From assembly GCF_015207875.1 (NCBI RefSeq), contig NZ_JADEVZ010000008.1:1-64000 (forward strand): a stretch of 64,000 bases of DNA, written 5' to 3'. A program made the translations under genes and the position numbers. Shown piece by piece: positions 54,908 through 64,000 of the stretch. The notes under the pieces are model-generated. The model did not search any database and was not told the origin of the DNA. It saw only the letters and a program-made list of their open reading frames with translations. Each line of letters starts with the position of its first letter. The stretch's first letter is position 1. The stretch is from Dolichospermum sp. LEGE 00240. Its GTDB lineage: Bacteria; Cyanobacteriota; Cyanobacteriia; Cyanobacteriales; Nostocaceae.

Positions 54908-55201
54908 TTAAATCACTTCTTGGCGTTGTTGTCGTAGGAAAATGAGAAAATCTTCGATGGAGTCTTCTTCAGGCCAAAAGTCAGCAGCGAGATGTTTGAG
55001 GTTATCTACGGTGATAGGATTCTGTGTGACAAGTAGTTCTTTGAGCGTGGTATCTTGCCAAAACTGATGACTGAGATTTTTAAGATCAGTTTGAGAGTTT
55101 GAGGATAAATTGCTTTGGGTAAAGATTTGCAACAGTTGTTGACGTTCTATAGATGATAGCTGTTGGATAGCAGCGATCGCATTTTCGAGTCGTGAAGTCA
55201 T
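54908..55201 (-). CDS. Antitoxin of the 54491 PIN module
   Basis: 97 residues. It is helical, with a Leu/Gln-rich start (AIAAIQQLSSIERQQLLQIF) and an acidic end (WPEEDSIEDFLIFLRQQRQ). It is paired with the toxin by position; no DNA-binding domain is obvious. Confidence 0.65.
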   Translation of the reverse strand: MTSRLENAIAAIQQLSSIERQQLLQIFTQSNLSSNSQTDLKNLSHQFWQDTTLKELLVTQNPITVDNLKHLAADFWPEEDSIEDFLIFLRQQRQEVI

Positions 55202-55244
55202 AGTGCGGTTTTGTGGTTATATGATTCTATTTTATTTAAACTCA

Positions 55245-55395
55245 AGGGCGATCGCACACAACCCAATTTTAAACGATTCCTACGGAGCGCTTCGCTATCG
55301 CACCCCAACATCCCCAAACAGCGATTCCTACGGAGCGCTTCGCTGTCGCACACAACCCCCTAATTTGAAACGATTGCTCTCCCAACTTATTCCTA
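55245..55395. repeat. HIP1-based repeat array 9
   Basis: Three units between two PIN modules, with 21-bp split sites. Confidence 0.75.
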
Positions 55396-55403
55396 AATTT
55401 CTA

Positions 55404-55802
55404 TCACAACCAATTTTCTAATTTAAGTCCTTCAATTCTTAATAAATCAGAATCATTAGAAACGAGAATTAAATCCCGGACAATTGCTGTAGCTGCTATT
55501 AAAATGTCAGCATCTTGGATAGGAGTACCTTTAGCTTTTAATTTGGCATGAATTTCACAGGATTTTTCAATAATTTCTAAATCATCTAAAAATAATGTTT
55601 GATATTTTTGAAAAAAGATATGAAATTCAGACAATTGCTTTACAGCATTAATAGATAAAAGTCCTCTCTTGATTTCATAATAAGTAATGCAGCTAATAAA
55701 TACCATTCCTCCCTGAATATTGACTTCTCGGAGTTTATTATCTACAATGGCATTCTTTTTTAAAATGTAACTAACGATATTTGAATCCAGTAAATAATTC
55801 AC
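55404..55802 (-). CDS. PIN-domain toxin (VapC-like)
   Basis: 132 residues. NYLLDSNIVSYIL, CITYYEIKRGLL, and IQDADILIAATAI supply the PIN acidic residues. It starts 4 bp after the antitoxin stop. Confidence 0.86.
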   Translation of the reverse strand: MNYLLDSNIVSYILKKNAIVDNKLREVNIQGGMVFISCITYYEIKRGLLSINAVKQLSEFHIFFQKYQTLFLDDLEIIEKSCEIHAKLKAKGTPIQDADILIAATAIVRDLILVSNDSDLLRIEGLKLENWL

Positions 55803-55806
55803 GGTT

Positions 55807-56103
55807 TTATTTTCCTGCTACTGCTGCATCAAAAATCGCTATTTCTTCTGGTGTTAAATCGTTTAATGTCCCAGCAACAGCTTCTAACACAAGAATTTTA
55901 TCAATTCTTCTGGTTAAATCATGTTCTTTAATTGCTCTCATTTCTTCTGTGGAAAATCTGCTAAATAATTCTATTAACATTTCAGTCATTTCATATTGAT
56001 CTAATTTCACCATGTAGAAACTACTACCACGAAATAGTTTATCGACAACATGAGAAATGCGTTCTGTTAGTTCTTGTTGATAGTCGGTTAATTGTTCTTG
56101 CAT
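55807..56103 (-). CDS. Antitoxin of the 55404 PIN module
   Basis: 98 residues, helical, with a C-terminal EAVAGTLNDLTPEEIAIFDAA segment. I do not know the family name; assignment is by its overlap-like spacing to the PIN gene. Confidence 0.65.
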   Translation of the reverse strand: MQEQLTDYQQELTERISHVVDKLFRGSSFYMVKLDQYEMTEMLIELFSRFSTEEMRAIKEHDLTRRIDKILVLEAVAGTLNDLTPEEIAIFDAAVAGK

Positions 56104-56184
56104 GATGTTTACTCTGTTTGTGCTTTGGAAAAATCTAATTCTTATTTATATTATATCGTTCAATAAATTAATTCTTTAATACTC
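56104..56184. promoter_or_regulatory. Promoter region of the 55807-55404 module
   Basis: About 80 bp of AT-rich sequence upstream of the antitoxin start, bordered by repeat array 10. No exact -35/-10 pair is certain. Confidence 0.3.
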
Positions 56185-56735
56185 ATTCCCAAACAGCGAT
56201 TCCTACGGAGCGCTTCGCTATCGCACACAACTACCCCAATTTTAAACAATTCCTACGGAGCGCTTCGCTATCGCACTCCCAACTCCCCAAAAGCGATCGC
56301 TCACAACCCCCCAATTTTAAACAATCGCATCCCACATCCCCAAACAGCGATCGCACACAACCCCATAATTATAAACGATCGCACCCCAATATCCCCAAAC
56401 AGCGATCGCTCACAACCCCCTAATTTTAAACGATCGCACTCCAACATCCCCAAACAGCGATCGCTCACAACTACCCTAATTTTAAACGATTCCTACGGAG
56501 CGCTTCGCTATCGCTCTCCCAACATCCCCAAACAGCGATCGCTCATAACTACCCTAATTTTAAACGATCGCACCCCAACATCCCTAAATAGCGATCGCAC
56601 ACAACTACCCTAATTTTATGCGATCGCACCCTAACATCCCCAAAGAGCGATCGCACACAACCCCTAATTTTAAACGAATTGCTTGCAACAGCGCTTCGCT
56701 ATCGCCCTCCCTACATCCCCAAACAGCGATCTCTT
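56185..56735. repeat. HIP1-based repeat array 10 (long)
   Basis: About nine units. HIP1 sites are mostly intact here, with four 21- or 24-bp split sites. The array ends at the promoter of the next antitoxin. Confidence 0.88.
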
Positions 56736-56808
56736 TTTGTGATATTCTATAATTAGAAATGTACTTAATTAAACAGCAGCATTATATTATTGTAAGGATG
56801 ACAAAATT

Positions 56809-57075
56809 ATGCAAGCAATTAGGTTACAAAAAACTATAGAGAAAAATGGTGAAATCTCTTTTCAAAATTTACCTGTGGTAGAAGGACAAGAGGTAGAGGT
56901 AATTGTTTTATTATCCATTCTTCCTACAAGGAAAAAGGTATTAACTGCTCATGAATTACTTGATTCAAGCTTGATAGGTTTATGGGAAGAACGCGACGAT
57001 ATTATAGATAGTCTTGCTTACGCTCGTCAGTTGCGTGAACAGTCACAAAGGAGAGATCATGATTCTCCTAGATAG
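56809..57075 (+). CDS. Antitoxin of the 57059 VapC module
   Basis: 88 residues. AbrB/MazE-like N terminus (LQKTIEKNGEISFQNLPVV then VEVIVLL) and a C-terminal toxin-binding tail with SLIGLWEERDDIIDSLAYARQLR. GTAAGGATG precedes the ATG. It overlaps the toxin by 17 nt. Confidence 0.75.
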   Translation: MQAIRLQKTIEKNGEISFQNLPVVEGQEVEVIVLLSILPTRKKVLTAHELLDSSLIGLWEERDDIIDSLAYARQLREQSQRRDHDSPR

Positions 57076-57442
57076 TGATATTATGATTGACTTTCTGCGT
57101 AAATATCCACCTGCTATTAGTTGGTTAAGTTCTTTGGGAGAGGAAGAAATTGCTTTACCTGGTTATGTAGCGATGGAATTGATGCAAGGATGTAGAAATA
57201 AGTTGGAATTGCAGGAAATTCGCAAATTTATTGCTAATGTTGAAGTAATTTGGCCAACACCTGAAACTTGTGATCAAGCATTAGAAACATTTGCAGATTA
57301 TAATCTCAGTCATAATCTTGGGTTAATTGATGCTTTGATCGGTCAAACATCAATTGCTTTCGGTTTACCATTACATACATTTAATGTGAAGCATTATGCT
57401 GTTATTCCAGGTTTAATAACAATACAACCATATAAAAGATAA
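57059..57442 (+). CDS. vapC: VapC-family PIN toxin
   Basis: 127 residues from ATG 57059, preceded by AAGGAGAG. An upstream start in the same frame would extend into the antitoxin. LLDSDIMIDFLR, YVAMELMQGC, and LGLIDALIGQTSIAFGLPLHTFN contain the PIN acidic residues. It appears intact. Confidence 0.88.
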   Translation: MILLDSDIMIDFLRKYPPAISWLSSLGEEEIALPGYVAMELMQGCRNKLELQEIRKFIANVEVIWPTPETCDQALETFADYNLSHNLGLIDALIGQTSIAFGLPLHTFNVKHYAVIPGLITIQPYKR

Positions 57443-57489
57443 TTAGGAATGAGAATTAAATAAAGTGCAACTCTTGATGGATGTAATCT

Positions 57490-58095
57490 AAATTCCTACG
57501 GAGTGCTTCGCTATCGCTCACAACTACCCTAATTTTATGCGATCGCTCTTCCAACTAATATCCTCAACAGCGATCGCACACAACCCTAATTTTAACCGAT
57601 TCCTACGGAGCGCTTCGCTATCGCACCCCAACATCCCCAAACAGCGATCGCACTACCTAATTTTAAACTATCGCACTCCCAACATCCCCAAACAGCGATC
57701 GCTCACAACCACCCCAATCTTAAACGATCGCTTTCCCAACTTATTCCTAAACAGCGATCGCTCACAACTCCCCCAATTTTAAACGATTCCTACGGAGCGC
57801 TTCGCTATCGCTCTCCCAACTTATTCCTAAACAGCGATCGCACACAACCCCTAATTTTAAACGATCGCTCTCCCAACATCCCCAAACAGCGATCGCACAC
57901 AACCACCCCAATTTTAAACAATCGCACCCCAACATCCCCAAACAGGGATCGCTCACAACCCCCTAATTTTAAACTATCACTCTCCTAATTTATTCCTAAA
58001 TGGCGATCGCTCACAACCACCCCAATTTTAGATGATCGCTCTCCAACATCCCCAAACAGCGATCGCACACAACCCTAATTTTAAACGATCGCCTA
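57490..58095. repeat. HIP1-based repeat array 11 (longest)
   Basis: About ten units. Intact HIP1 sites dominate and three 21-bp split sites are present. No gene is seen in it. Confidence 0.88.
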
Positions 58096-58154
58096 TTTTT
58101 GATCCTTGATTCAGGAGTGAACGCTGATAAACGCAGATAAACGCGGATTTTTTG

Positions 58155-58365
58155 TCTGAATCAGGATGTCCAGGATTTGAGGATGTACAGGATGTAATTG
58201 CTCATTTGTTTGTTGGTAGTTAATGTTGTAATTGTTTGATAGCGTAGCGTGGCGTTAGCCATATCAGAATAAACAAAATCATCCCCAAATTTTCACCAAC
58301 AATTATTAAATAACATCCTGTAAATCCTTTAATCCTGGTTATCCTGATTCAGACAAAAAAATCAT
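58155..58365. mobile_element. MITE-like inverted pair of the CAGGATT repeat family
   Basis: Left arm TGTCTGAATCAGGATGTCC... and right arm ...GGTTATCCTGATTCAGACA in inverted orientation around about 120 bp. That middle part contains a TGGCTAACGCCACGCTACG-type small repeat (58241-58263, inverse). No ORF. Confidence 0.7.
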
Positions 58366-58415
58366 AACTGACCACAAACCAATTCTTGATTATTGATTAA
58401 TCTGTAAATCCTGTC

Positions 58416-58478
58416 TAGTTTTCAAACTATCACTAGGAGAAAGTAACTCAATTACAAAACAAATGGGAGGAAAGTTTC
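58416..58478 (-). pseudogene. Uma2 gene remnant
   Basis: About 60 bp (TTTTCAAACTATCACTAGGA..., then AACTCAATTACAAAAC) nearly identical to codons around 53456-53515 of the Uma2 gene, with a small deletion. The remaining gene is gone. Confidence 0.7.
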
Positions 58479-58480
58479 TC

Positions 58481-58954
58481 TTAGTAATGTTTATTACCGT
58501 TTATGTCTTCCCAATAGCGATCTCCTTGTTTTCCTTTAACCCGTCCAAGACAGTTACCAGATAGATCGTAGCACTTGTATCGGCTTCGGTTCCAATGCAC
58601 CTTCTTCTCCACTCTCACTGTAGCTGGAGCGTAGATTTCAATAAGTCGTTGTACATCTGGTTTAACACCAAAGTTAGTTAATTGTATCTGAGGTGGATTT
58701 TCGTTAGACGTAGAATATTGTATTTGAGGTGGATTTTCGTTAGACGTAGAATGTTGAATTGGATCTTGAGATTCACCCTTTCCAACAATGTATTCCAGCG
58801 TTTTTACACAGTCAAGGAAAGATGAAATATTACGAGCAACTATCTGCTTTGTTTGAATGTTGATAATTGCGTAACCTGCACCTTCATTGACCACAGCATA
58901 TTGTCCCTGTACTGTCACATAGGCATTGGTATCTATTTTCTTGAGGTCACTCAT
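58481..58954 (-). CDS. Unrecognised protein with an internal 12-residue duplication
   Basis: 157 residues. The N-terminal half looks like a small beta-domain (YVTVQGQYAVVNEGAGYAII...). STSNENPPQIQ occurs twice in tandem (about 66-92). The C terminus is basic and aromatic (VHWNRSRYKCYDLSGNCLGR...DRYWEDINGNKHY). I do not recognise the family. It lies alone between the repeat-rich island and the chlH leader, and is probably soluble. Confidence 0.55.
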   Translation of the reverse strand: MSDLKKIDTNAYVTVQGQYAVVNEGAGYAIINIQTKQIVARNISSFLDCVKTLEYIVGKGESQDPIQHSTSNENPPQIQYSTSNENPPQIQLTNFGVKPDVQRLIEIYAPATVRVEKKVHWNRSRYKCYDLSGNCLGRVKGKQGDRYWEDINGNKHY

Positions 58955-59285
58955 TTGGTACTCACCAAGCTAAAAAGACGACTATTTTTAATAGTACCTT
59001 AATTATACAGAAGTATTTACTTATTTTTTTATCACTAGCACTAGATGCTGAAACAAGTATGTAAACAAAATTTAAAAACAGGTGAGAAAACCTGCATTCT
59101 TTGTTAAGATTCATGAATAAATATGTTGTTTTCTATATCATTTTGTGTCAGATATAGGACAAAACCCCCACAGAATCCGAGTTTTCTGCTAAAAAACTCT
59201 TATTGCCGAAAATAATTGCAGTTACAAACGGCCATATTAGCCGCGACTAACTTCATGAGAACACGCCTTAAAGGAGCTTATTTGA
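58955..59285 (+). promoter_or_regulatory. chlH upstream region
   Basis: 331 bp. It has no ORF; AAGGAG at 59271-59276 is the chlH ribosome binding site, 9 nt before the ATG. I cannot place the promoter with confidence. Confidence 0.45.
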
Positions 59286-62200
59286 ATGTTTACCCAAGTC
59301 AAGTCCACGATTCGACATATTGCACCTGACAATTTACGGGGACGTAAATTAATCAAGGTTGTCTATGTCGTGCTAGAATCCCAATACCAAAGTGCATTAT
59401 CGCAAGCGGTACGGGAAATTAACGCTAATCATCCCAGCGTTGCCATAGAAATCAGTGGATACTTGATTGAAGAACTACGCAACTCTGAAAACTATGAGGA
59501 GTTGAAACGCGATATAGCCAGTGCTAATATATTCATTGCTTCTCTGATTTTTATTGAAGACTTAGCACAAAAAGTAGTTGCCGCAGTTGAACCCCATCGT
59601 GATAATCTAGATGTGTCGGTTGTCTTTCCCTCCATGCCCGAAGTTATGCGCCTCAATAAAATGGGTAGCTTCTCTTTGGCGCAGTTAGGACAATCCAAGA
59701 GCGTCATCGCTAACTTCATGAAAAAGCGCAAAGAAAAATCTGGCGCTGGTTTCCAAGACGGAATGTTGAAGTTGTTGCGGACACTTCCCCAAGTGCTGAA
59801 ATTCCTCCCCATGGAAAAAGCACAAGACGCGAGAAACTTCATGCTCAGTTTTCAGTATTGGCTAGGTGGTTCAGCGGAAAACCTGGAAAACTTCTTGCTG
59901 ATGCTGGCTGATAAATACGTATTGAAAGGCGCGGAAAAAGAAAGCTTTGCTGCTGCTAAGTACGAAGCACCAGTTGTTTATCCCGACATGGGAATTTGGC
60001 ATCCTTTAGCGCCGAGTATGTTTGAGGATGTGCGAGAATATCTGAACTGGTATGCTGTCCGCAGAGATATTTCTAGAAATCTCAAAGATCCTCTTGCACC
60101 ATGTGTAGGCTTGGTTTTACAAAGAACTCACCTAGTTACCGGCGATGATGCCCATTATGTGGCAATTGTCCAGGAATTGGAATCATTAGGTGCAAAAGTT
60201 CTGCCTGTGTTTGCTGGTGGTTTGGATTTCTCTAAACCAATAGAAGCTTACTTTTATGAACCTACAACTAAATTACAGTTAGTAGATGCGGTAGTTTCTC
60301 TAACTGGTTTTGCTTTGGTGGGTGGACCAGCGAGACAAGATCATCCTAAAGCTATTGAAGCATTAAAACGGTTAAATCGTCCCTACATGGTTGCCTTGCC
60401 TTTGGTCTTCCAAACCACCGAAGAATGGCTAGATAGCGATTTGGGGTTACATCCCATTCAAGTGGCTTTACAGATTGCTATACCTGAATTAGACGGGGCA
60501 ATTGAGCCGATTATCTTATCAGGTAAAGATGGGGCAACTGGGAAAGCGATCGCCCTCCAAGACCGTGTAGAAATTGTTGCCCAACGGGCATTAAAATGGG
60601 CAAGTCTGCGCCGCAAACCTAAATTAATCAAAAAAGTCGCTATCACCGTTTTCAGTTTCCCTCCCGATAAAGGTAACGTGGGAACAGCCGCATATTTAGA
60701 TGTATTCGGTTCTATCCATGAAGTTATGAAAGGACTGAGAAACAACGGTTACGACGTGCAGGACATTCCCGAAACTCCCCAAGAGTTGCTAGAACAAGTC
60801 ATCCACGACGCACAAGCACAATACAACAGTCCTGAACTCAACGTTGCTTACAAAATGTCTGTGCCAGAATATGAAGCACTGACACCATACTCCCAACGCT
60901 TAGAAGAAAACTGGGGACCACCACCCGGAAACCTCAACAGCGACGGACAAAATCTCTTGATTTACGGGAAACAATTTGGTAATGTCTTCATTGGTGTGCA
61001 GCCAACATTTGGTTATGAAGGCGACCCCATGCGGTTGTTATTCTCCCGTTCTGCTAGTCCTCATCACGGTTTTGCAGCTTACTACACCTATCTAGAACGG
61101 ATTTGGGGCGCTGATGCTGTGTTACACTTTGGGACACATGGCTCATTGGAATTTATGCCCGGTAAGCAAATGGGAATGTCTGGTGATTGTTACCCAGATC
61201 AACTAATTGGCTCAATTCCCAATCTGTATTATTACGCAGCCAATAACCCCAGTGAAGCCACAATTGCCAAACGTCGCAGTTATGCAGAAACAATTTCTTA
61301 CCTGACACCACCTGCGGAAAATGCTGGTTTATACAAGGGTTTGAAGGAACTTAGCGAGTTAATTGCTTCTTACCAAACTTTGAAAGACACAGGACGCGGC
61401 GTTTCCATTGTCAATTCCATCATGGATAAATGCCGCATTGTCAACTTAGACAAGGATATTGAGTTACCAGAAACCGATTCTAAGGATATGACACCGGAGG
61501 AACGGGATAATATTGTTGGTAGCGTTTATCGCAGGTTGATGGAAATTGAATCACGGTTGTTACCTTGTGGACTGCACGTGATTGGTAAACCTCCTACTGC
61601 CGAAGAAGCGATCGCCACTTTAGTCAATATTGCCAGTTTAGACCGACAAGAGGAAGAAATTCAAGGTTTACCCGGAATTATTGCCAAAAGTATGGGACGC
61701 AACATTGAAGATATCTACAAAAACAACGATGCCGGCATTTTGGCAGATGTGCAATTATTACAAGATATCACCCTCGCTACCCGTGCGGCTGTCACAGCTT
61801 TAGTCCAAGAACAAATTGACGCAGAAGGTAGAGTGATAGCTGTTTCCAAGTTGAACTTCTTCAACATGGGGAGAAAAGAACCTTGGGTGGAATCACTGCA
61901 TCAATCAGGTTATCCCAAAGTTGACACCTCTGCGTTAAAACCCCTGTTTGAATATTTGGAATTTTGCTTAAAACAAGTTTGTGCAGATAACGAACTGGGT
62001 GGACTTCTCCAAGGTTTAGCCGGTGAATATATTTTACCCGGACCCGGTGGTGATCCTATCCGTAATCCTGACGTATTACCCACTGGTAAAAATATTCATG
62101 CTTTAGATCCCCAATCTATCCCCACTTCCGCCGCAGTCCAATCTGCGAAAATCGTCGTTGATAGGTTGTTGGAACGGAACAAGTCTGAAAATGATGGAAA

Positions 62201-63272
62201 TTGGCCGGAAACCATTGCCTGTGTCCTCTGGGGTACAGATAACATCAAAACCTACGGTGAATCCCTCGCCCAAATTATGTGGATGGTGGGAGTGCGTCCA
62301 GTTCCCGATGCTTTGGGACGGGTGAACAAGTTGGAATTGATACCTTTGGAAGAATTGGGTCGTCCCAGAATTGACGTTGTTATTAACTGTTCTGGTGTAT
62401 TCCGCGACTTGTTCATTAACCAAATGAACCTGCTTGACCAAGGTGTGAAAATGGCTGCTGAAGCTGATGAACCTTTGGAAATGAACTTTGTCCGCAAGCA
62501 CGCTTTAAAACAAGCGGAAGAAATGGGGATAAATCTGCGTCAAGCTGCAACTCGCGTTTTCTCTAATGCTTCTGGTTCTTATTCTTCTAACATTAACTTA
62601 GCGGTGGAGAATAGCACTTGGGATAGTGAAGCTGAGTTACAAGAAATGTATTTGAAACGGAAATCTTTCTCTTTCAATTCTGATAATCCTGGGGTTATGG
62701 ATGAGTCGCGGGAGATTTTTGAAACGACTTTGAAAACTGCTGATGCAACTTTCCAGAATCTCGATTCTTCGGAAATCAGTTTAACAGATGTTTCCCACTA
62801 TTTTGACTCTGATCCTACTAAGTTAGTAGCAAGTCTGCGTGCAGATGGCAAGAAACCATCCTCTTACATTGCAGATACAACTACCGCGAATGCACAGGTG
62901 AGAACTTTATCAGAAACTGTGCGTTTAGATGCGCGGACTAAGTTGTTAAATCCCAAATGGTATGAGGGGATGTTATCTCACGGTTATGAAGGTGTGCGGG
63001 AACTTTCTAAACGGTTGGTTAATACCACTGGTTGGAGTGCGACTGCTGGCGCTGTGGATAATTGGATTTATGAGGACACAAACGAAACTTTCATCAAAGA
63101 TGAGGAAATGCAAAAGCGGTTGATGAATCTCAATCCTCATTCTTTCCGCAAGATTGTTTCTACTTTGTTGGAAATGAATGGACGCGGTTATTGGGAGACT
63201 AGCGAGGAGAATTTAGACCGGTTGAGAGAGTTGTATCAGGAGGTGGAAAATCGGATTGAGGGAATTGAGTAG
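59286..63272 (+). CDS. chlH: Magnesium chelatase subunit H
   Basis: 1328 residues, the full length for the family. N-terminal DUF3479-type region (about 15-180: [19 protein letters not shown]), then the CobN/Mg-chelatase domain to the C terminus. The conserved [15 protein letters not shown] is near residue 615, [12 protein letters not shown] near 918, and [18 protein letters not shown] near 569. It binds protoporphyrin IX and inserts Mg with ChlI/ChlD, the first step committed to chlorophyll. It is a stand-alone gene ending in a hairpin terminator. GenBank-style names bchH/chlH are synonymous; cyanobacterial use is chlH. Confidence 0.97.
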   Translation: MFTQVKSTIRHIAPDNLRGRKLIKVVYVVLESQYQSALSQAVREINANHPSVAIEISGYLIEELRNSENYEELKRDIASANIFIASLIFIEDLAQKVVAAVEPHRDNLDVSVVFPSMPEVMRLNKMGSFSLAQLGQSKSVIANFMKKRKEKSGAGFQDGMLKLLRTLPQVLKFLPMEKAQDARNFMLSFQYWLGGSAENLENFLLMLADKYVLKGAEKESFAAAKYEAPVVYPDMGIWHPLAPSMFEDVREYLNWYAVRRDISRNLKDPLAPCVGLVLQRTHLVTGDDAHYVAIVQELESLGAKVLPVFAGGLDFSKPIEAYFYEPTTKLQLVDAVVSLTGFALVGGPARQDHPKAIEALKRLNRPYMVALPLVFQTTEEWLDSDLGLHPIQVALQIAIPELDGAIEPIILSGKDGATGKAIALQDRVEIVAQRALKWASLRRKPKLIKKVAITVFSFPPDKGNVGTAAYLDVFGSIHEVMKGLRNNGYDVQDIPETPQELLEQVIHDAQAQYNSPELNVAYKMSVPEYEALTPYSQRLEENWGPPPGNLNSDGQNLLIYGKQFGNVFIGVQPTFGYEGDPMRLLFSRSASPHHGFAAYYTYLERIWGADAVLHFGTHGSLEFMPGKQMGMSGDCYPDQLIGSIPNLYYYAANNPSEATIAKRRSYAETISYLTPPAENAGLYKGLKELSELIASYQTLKDTGRGVSIVNSIMDKCRIVNLDKDIELPETDSKDMTPEERDNIVGSVYRRLMEIESRLLPCGLHVIGKPPTAEEAIATLVNIASLDRQEEEIQGLPGIIAKSMGRNIEDIYKNNDAGILADVQLLQDITLATRAAVTALVQEQIDAEGRVIAVSKLNFFNMGRKEPWVESLHQSGYPKVDTSALKPLFEYLEFCLKQVCADNELGGLLQGLAGEYILPGPGGDPIRNPDVLPTGKNIHALDPQSIPTSAAVQSAKIVVDRLLERNKSENDGNWPETIACVLWGTDNIKTYGESLAQIMWMVGVRPVPDALGRVNKLELIPLEELGRPRIDVVINCSGVFRDLFINQMNLLDQGVKMAAEADEPLEMNFVRKHALKQAEEMGINLRQAATRVFSNASGSYSSNINLAVENSTWDSEAELQEMYLKRKSFSFNSDNPGVMDESREIFETTLKTADATFQNLDSSEISLTDVSHYFDSDPTKLVASLRADGKKPSSYIADTTTANAQVRTLSETVRLDARTKLLNPKWYEGMLSHGYEGVRELSKRLVNTTGWSATAGAVDNWIYEDTNETFIKDEEMQKRLMNLNPHSFRKIVSTLLEMNGRGYWETSEENLDRLRELYQEVENRIEGIE

Positions 63273-63289
63273 ATTGTGATATAGTACAC

Positions 63290-63312
63290 AAGGTGGGTAA
63301 ATAGCCCACCTT
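63290..63312 (+). terminator. Hairpin after chlH
   Basis: Inverted repeat AAGGTGGG / CCCACCTT with a 7-nt loop, 17 bp after the stop, followed by AAATTTTG. This is a plausible intrinsic terminator. Confidence 0.75.
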
Positions 63313-63337
63313 AAATTTTGAATTAATAAAAGAAACT

Positions 63338-64000
63338 ATGAGTATTACACCCAAAGGAATTAGTATATTAGAGTTATATCGTCTTTATAGAGAAAATAAT
63401 CTTATTGTAAATAGAAGATACCAACGTAAACTGGTATGGGCTAAATCAGAGAAGGCATCTTTAATAGAAAGCATACTTTTAAAATATCCTATTCCACTAA
63501 TTTTGTTTGGCAAATTTAAGAAAGATGGAAGAGATATGTATGAAATTATTGATGGTATGCAAAGATTAAACGCTATTTTTAGTTTTATAGAAAATCACTT
63601 TTCTACAAATAACAAATTTTTTGATGTTACAAAGCATCCATTAGCTAATGAATTAAGCACTCAAAAAGTATTTCAACCAATACAAACCACGACAGAAAAT
63701 TTACTCACTGCTCAAGAATGCGTAGATTTTTTAGAATATTCATTAGCAGTTACTATTTATGAGGCTGAAAGTAATAAACAAATAGAAGATGTATTTAATA
63801 GAATAAACTCTAATGGGAAACATTTATCAGCACAAGAAGTAAGACAAGCTGGAGTTACAAGTAAGTTTGCAGAATTAGTGAGATCATTAGCTTCTGAAAT
63901 ACGAGGTGATGTCTCCAGAGAAATTGTTCCTCTGACGGAAATGCCAGAAATAAGTGTTGATTATAAATCCATTAATTTAGGATATGGAGTGCTTGCAGAA
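63338..64000 (+). CDS. DUF262 domain protein, N-terminal part (runs off the window)
   Basis: 221 codons are open to the window edge. The start ATG at 63338 gives MSITPKGISILELYRLY, followed by RRYQRKLVWAKSEKASLIESILLKYPIPLILF, IIDGMQRLNAIFSF and FNRINSNGKHLSAQEVRQA. These are the ParB-like DUF262 motifs (also in the GmrSD type IV restriction system and related proteins). Whether a DUF1524 nuclease follows cannot be seen. Confidence 0.85.
   Translation, partial: MSITPKGISILELYRLYRENNLIVNRRYQRKLVWAKSEKASLIESILLKYPIPLILFGKFKKDGRDMYEIIDGMQRLNAIFSFIENHFSTNNKFFDVTKHPLANELSTQKVFQPIQTTTENLLTAQECVDFLEYSLAVTIYEAESNKQIEDVFNRINSNGKHLSAQEVRQAGVTSKFAELVRSLASEIRGDVSREIVPLTEMPEISVDYKSINLGYGVLAE

Noticed and set aside
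45961-58095. CRISPR array made of the regular ~60-bp repeats
   Set aside because: There is no constant repeat with unique spacers; the whole unit repeats imperfectly and HIP1 sites are the fixed points. No cas genes are nearby.
45961-58095. True integron with attC sites
   Set aside because: No tyrosine integrase, no attC-like R'/R'' boxes, and genes point both ways.

Overview
This window looks like a chromosomal segment of a filamentous, heterocyst-type cyanobacterium (Nostocales; Nostoc/Anabaena/Dolichospermum-like). The evidence is a full chlH (magnesium chelatase H), a geranylgeranyl-reductase gene next to frr and pyrH, ilvD, very many HIP1 octamers (GCGATCGC), heptamer short tandem repeats, pentapeptide-repeat and WD40/STAND proteins, and low GC. 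The assignment rests on these signatures and not on a database match.

Region 1 (1-16.1 kb) is ordinary chromosome with accessory genes. It holds a secreted CAP protein, a DsbA-like thioredoxin, a pentapeptide/TPR protein, a P-loop ATPase next to a 1618-residue STAND NTPase with 13 almost identical WD40 repeats, a GxxExxY protein, ilvD, a membrane protein, a DAO-type FAD oxidoreductase directly behind a single-chain DarT-macro (DarTG-like) toxin-antitoxin fusion, and a YdcF protein.

Region 2 (16.4-40.3 kb) is a specialised-metabolite island with decayed transposons on both sides. Reading leftwards: an O-methyltransferase, an NRPS whose condensation domain is cut by one in-frame TAA, a KS-AT-KR-DH-ER-ACP-reductase polyketide synthase and a MATE exporter. 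Reading rightwards from the same divergent region: a PAPS sulfotransferase, a radical SAM protein and an exported sulfatase, followed by a convergent diaminopentanoate-dehydrogenase-like reductase. The assembly line suggests an amino acid (Tyr-like adenylation code) extended by one reduced C2 unit and released as an aldehyde. Sulfation inside the cell, MATE export and desulfation outside is a plausible masking scheme. IS remnants and a fragment of a CRISPR-associated CARF-type gene mark the right edge.

Region 3 (40.3-45.9 kb) holds a small membrane protein, an AI-2E family permease and the conserved block geranylgeranyl reductase, frr, pyrH. A group II intron fragment, MITEs and a nested IS follow.

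Region 4 (46-58.1 kb) is a toxin-antitoxin island. It has nine type II TA modules (one broken), a HaeII-like restriction-modification pair and a Uma2 protein. Almost every unit is separated from the next by arrays of an imperfect ~60 bp repeat built around HIP1 sites. Many of those HIP1 sites have been split by 21- or 24-bp insertions, and the same small element is found in frame inside the STAND gene.

Region 5 (58.5-64 kb) holds an unrecognised protein with an internal duplication, chlH with a terminator, and a DUF262 protein cut by the window end. I saw no rRNA, tRNA or CRISPR array.
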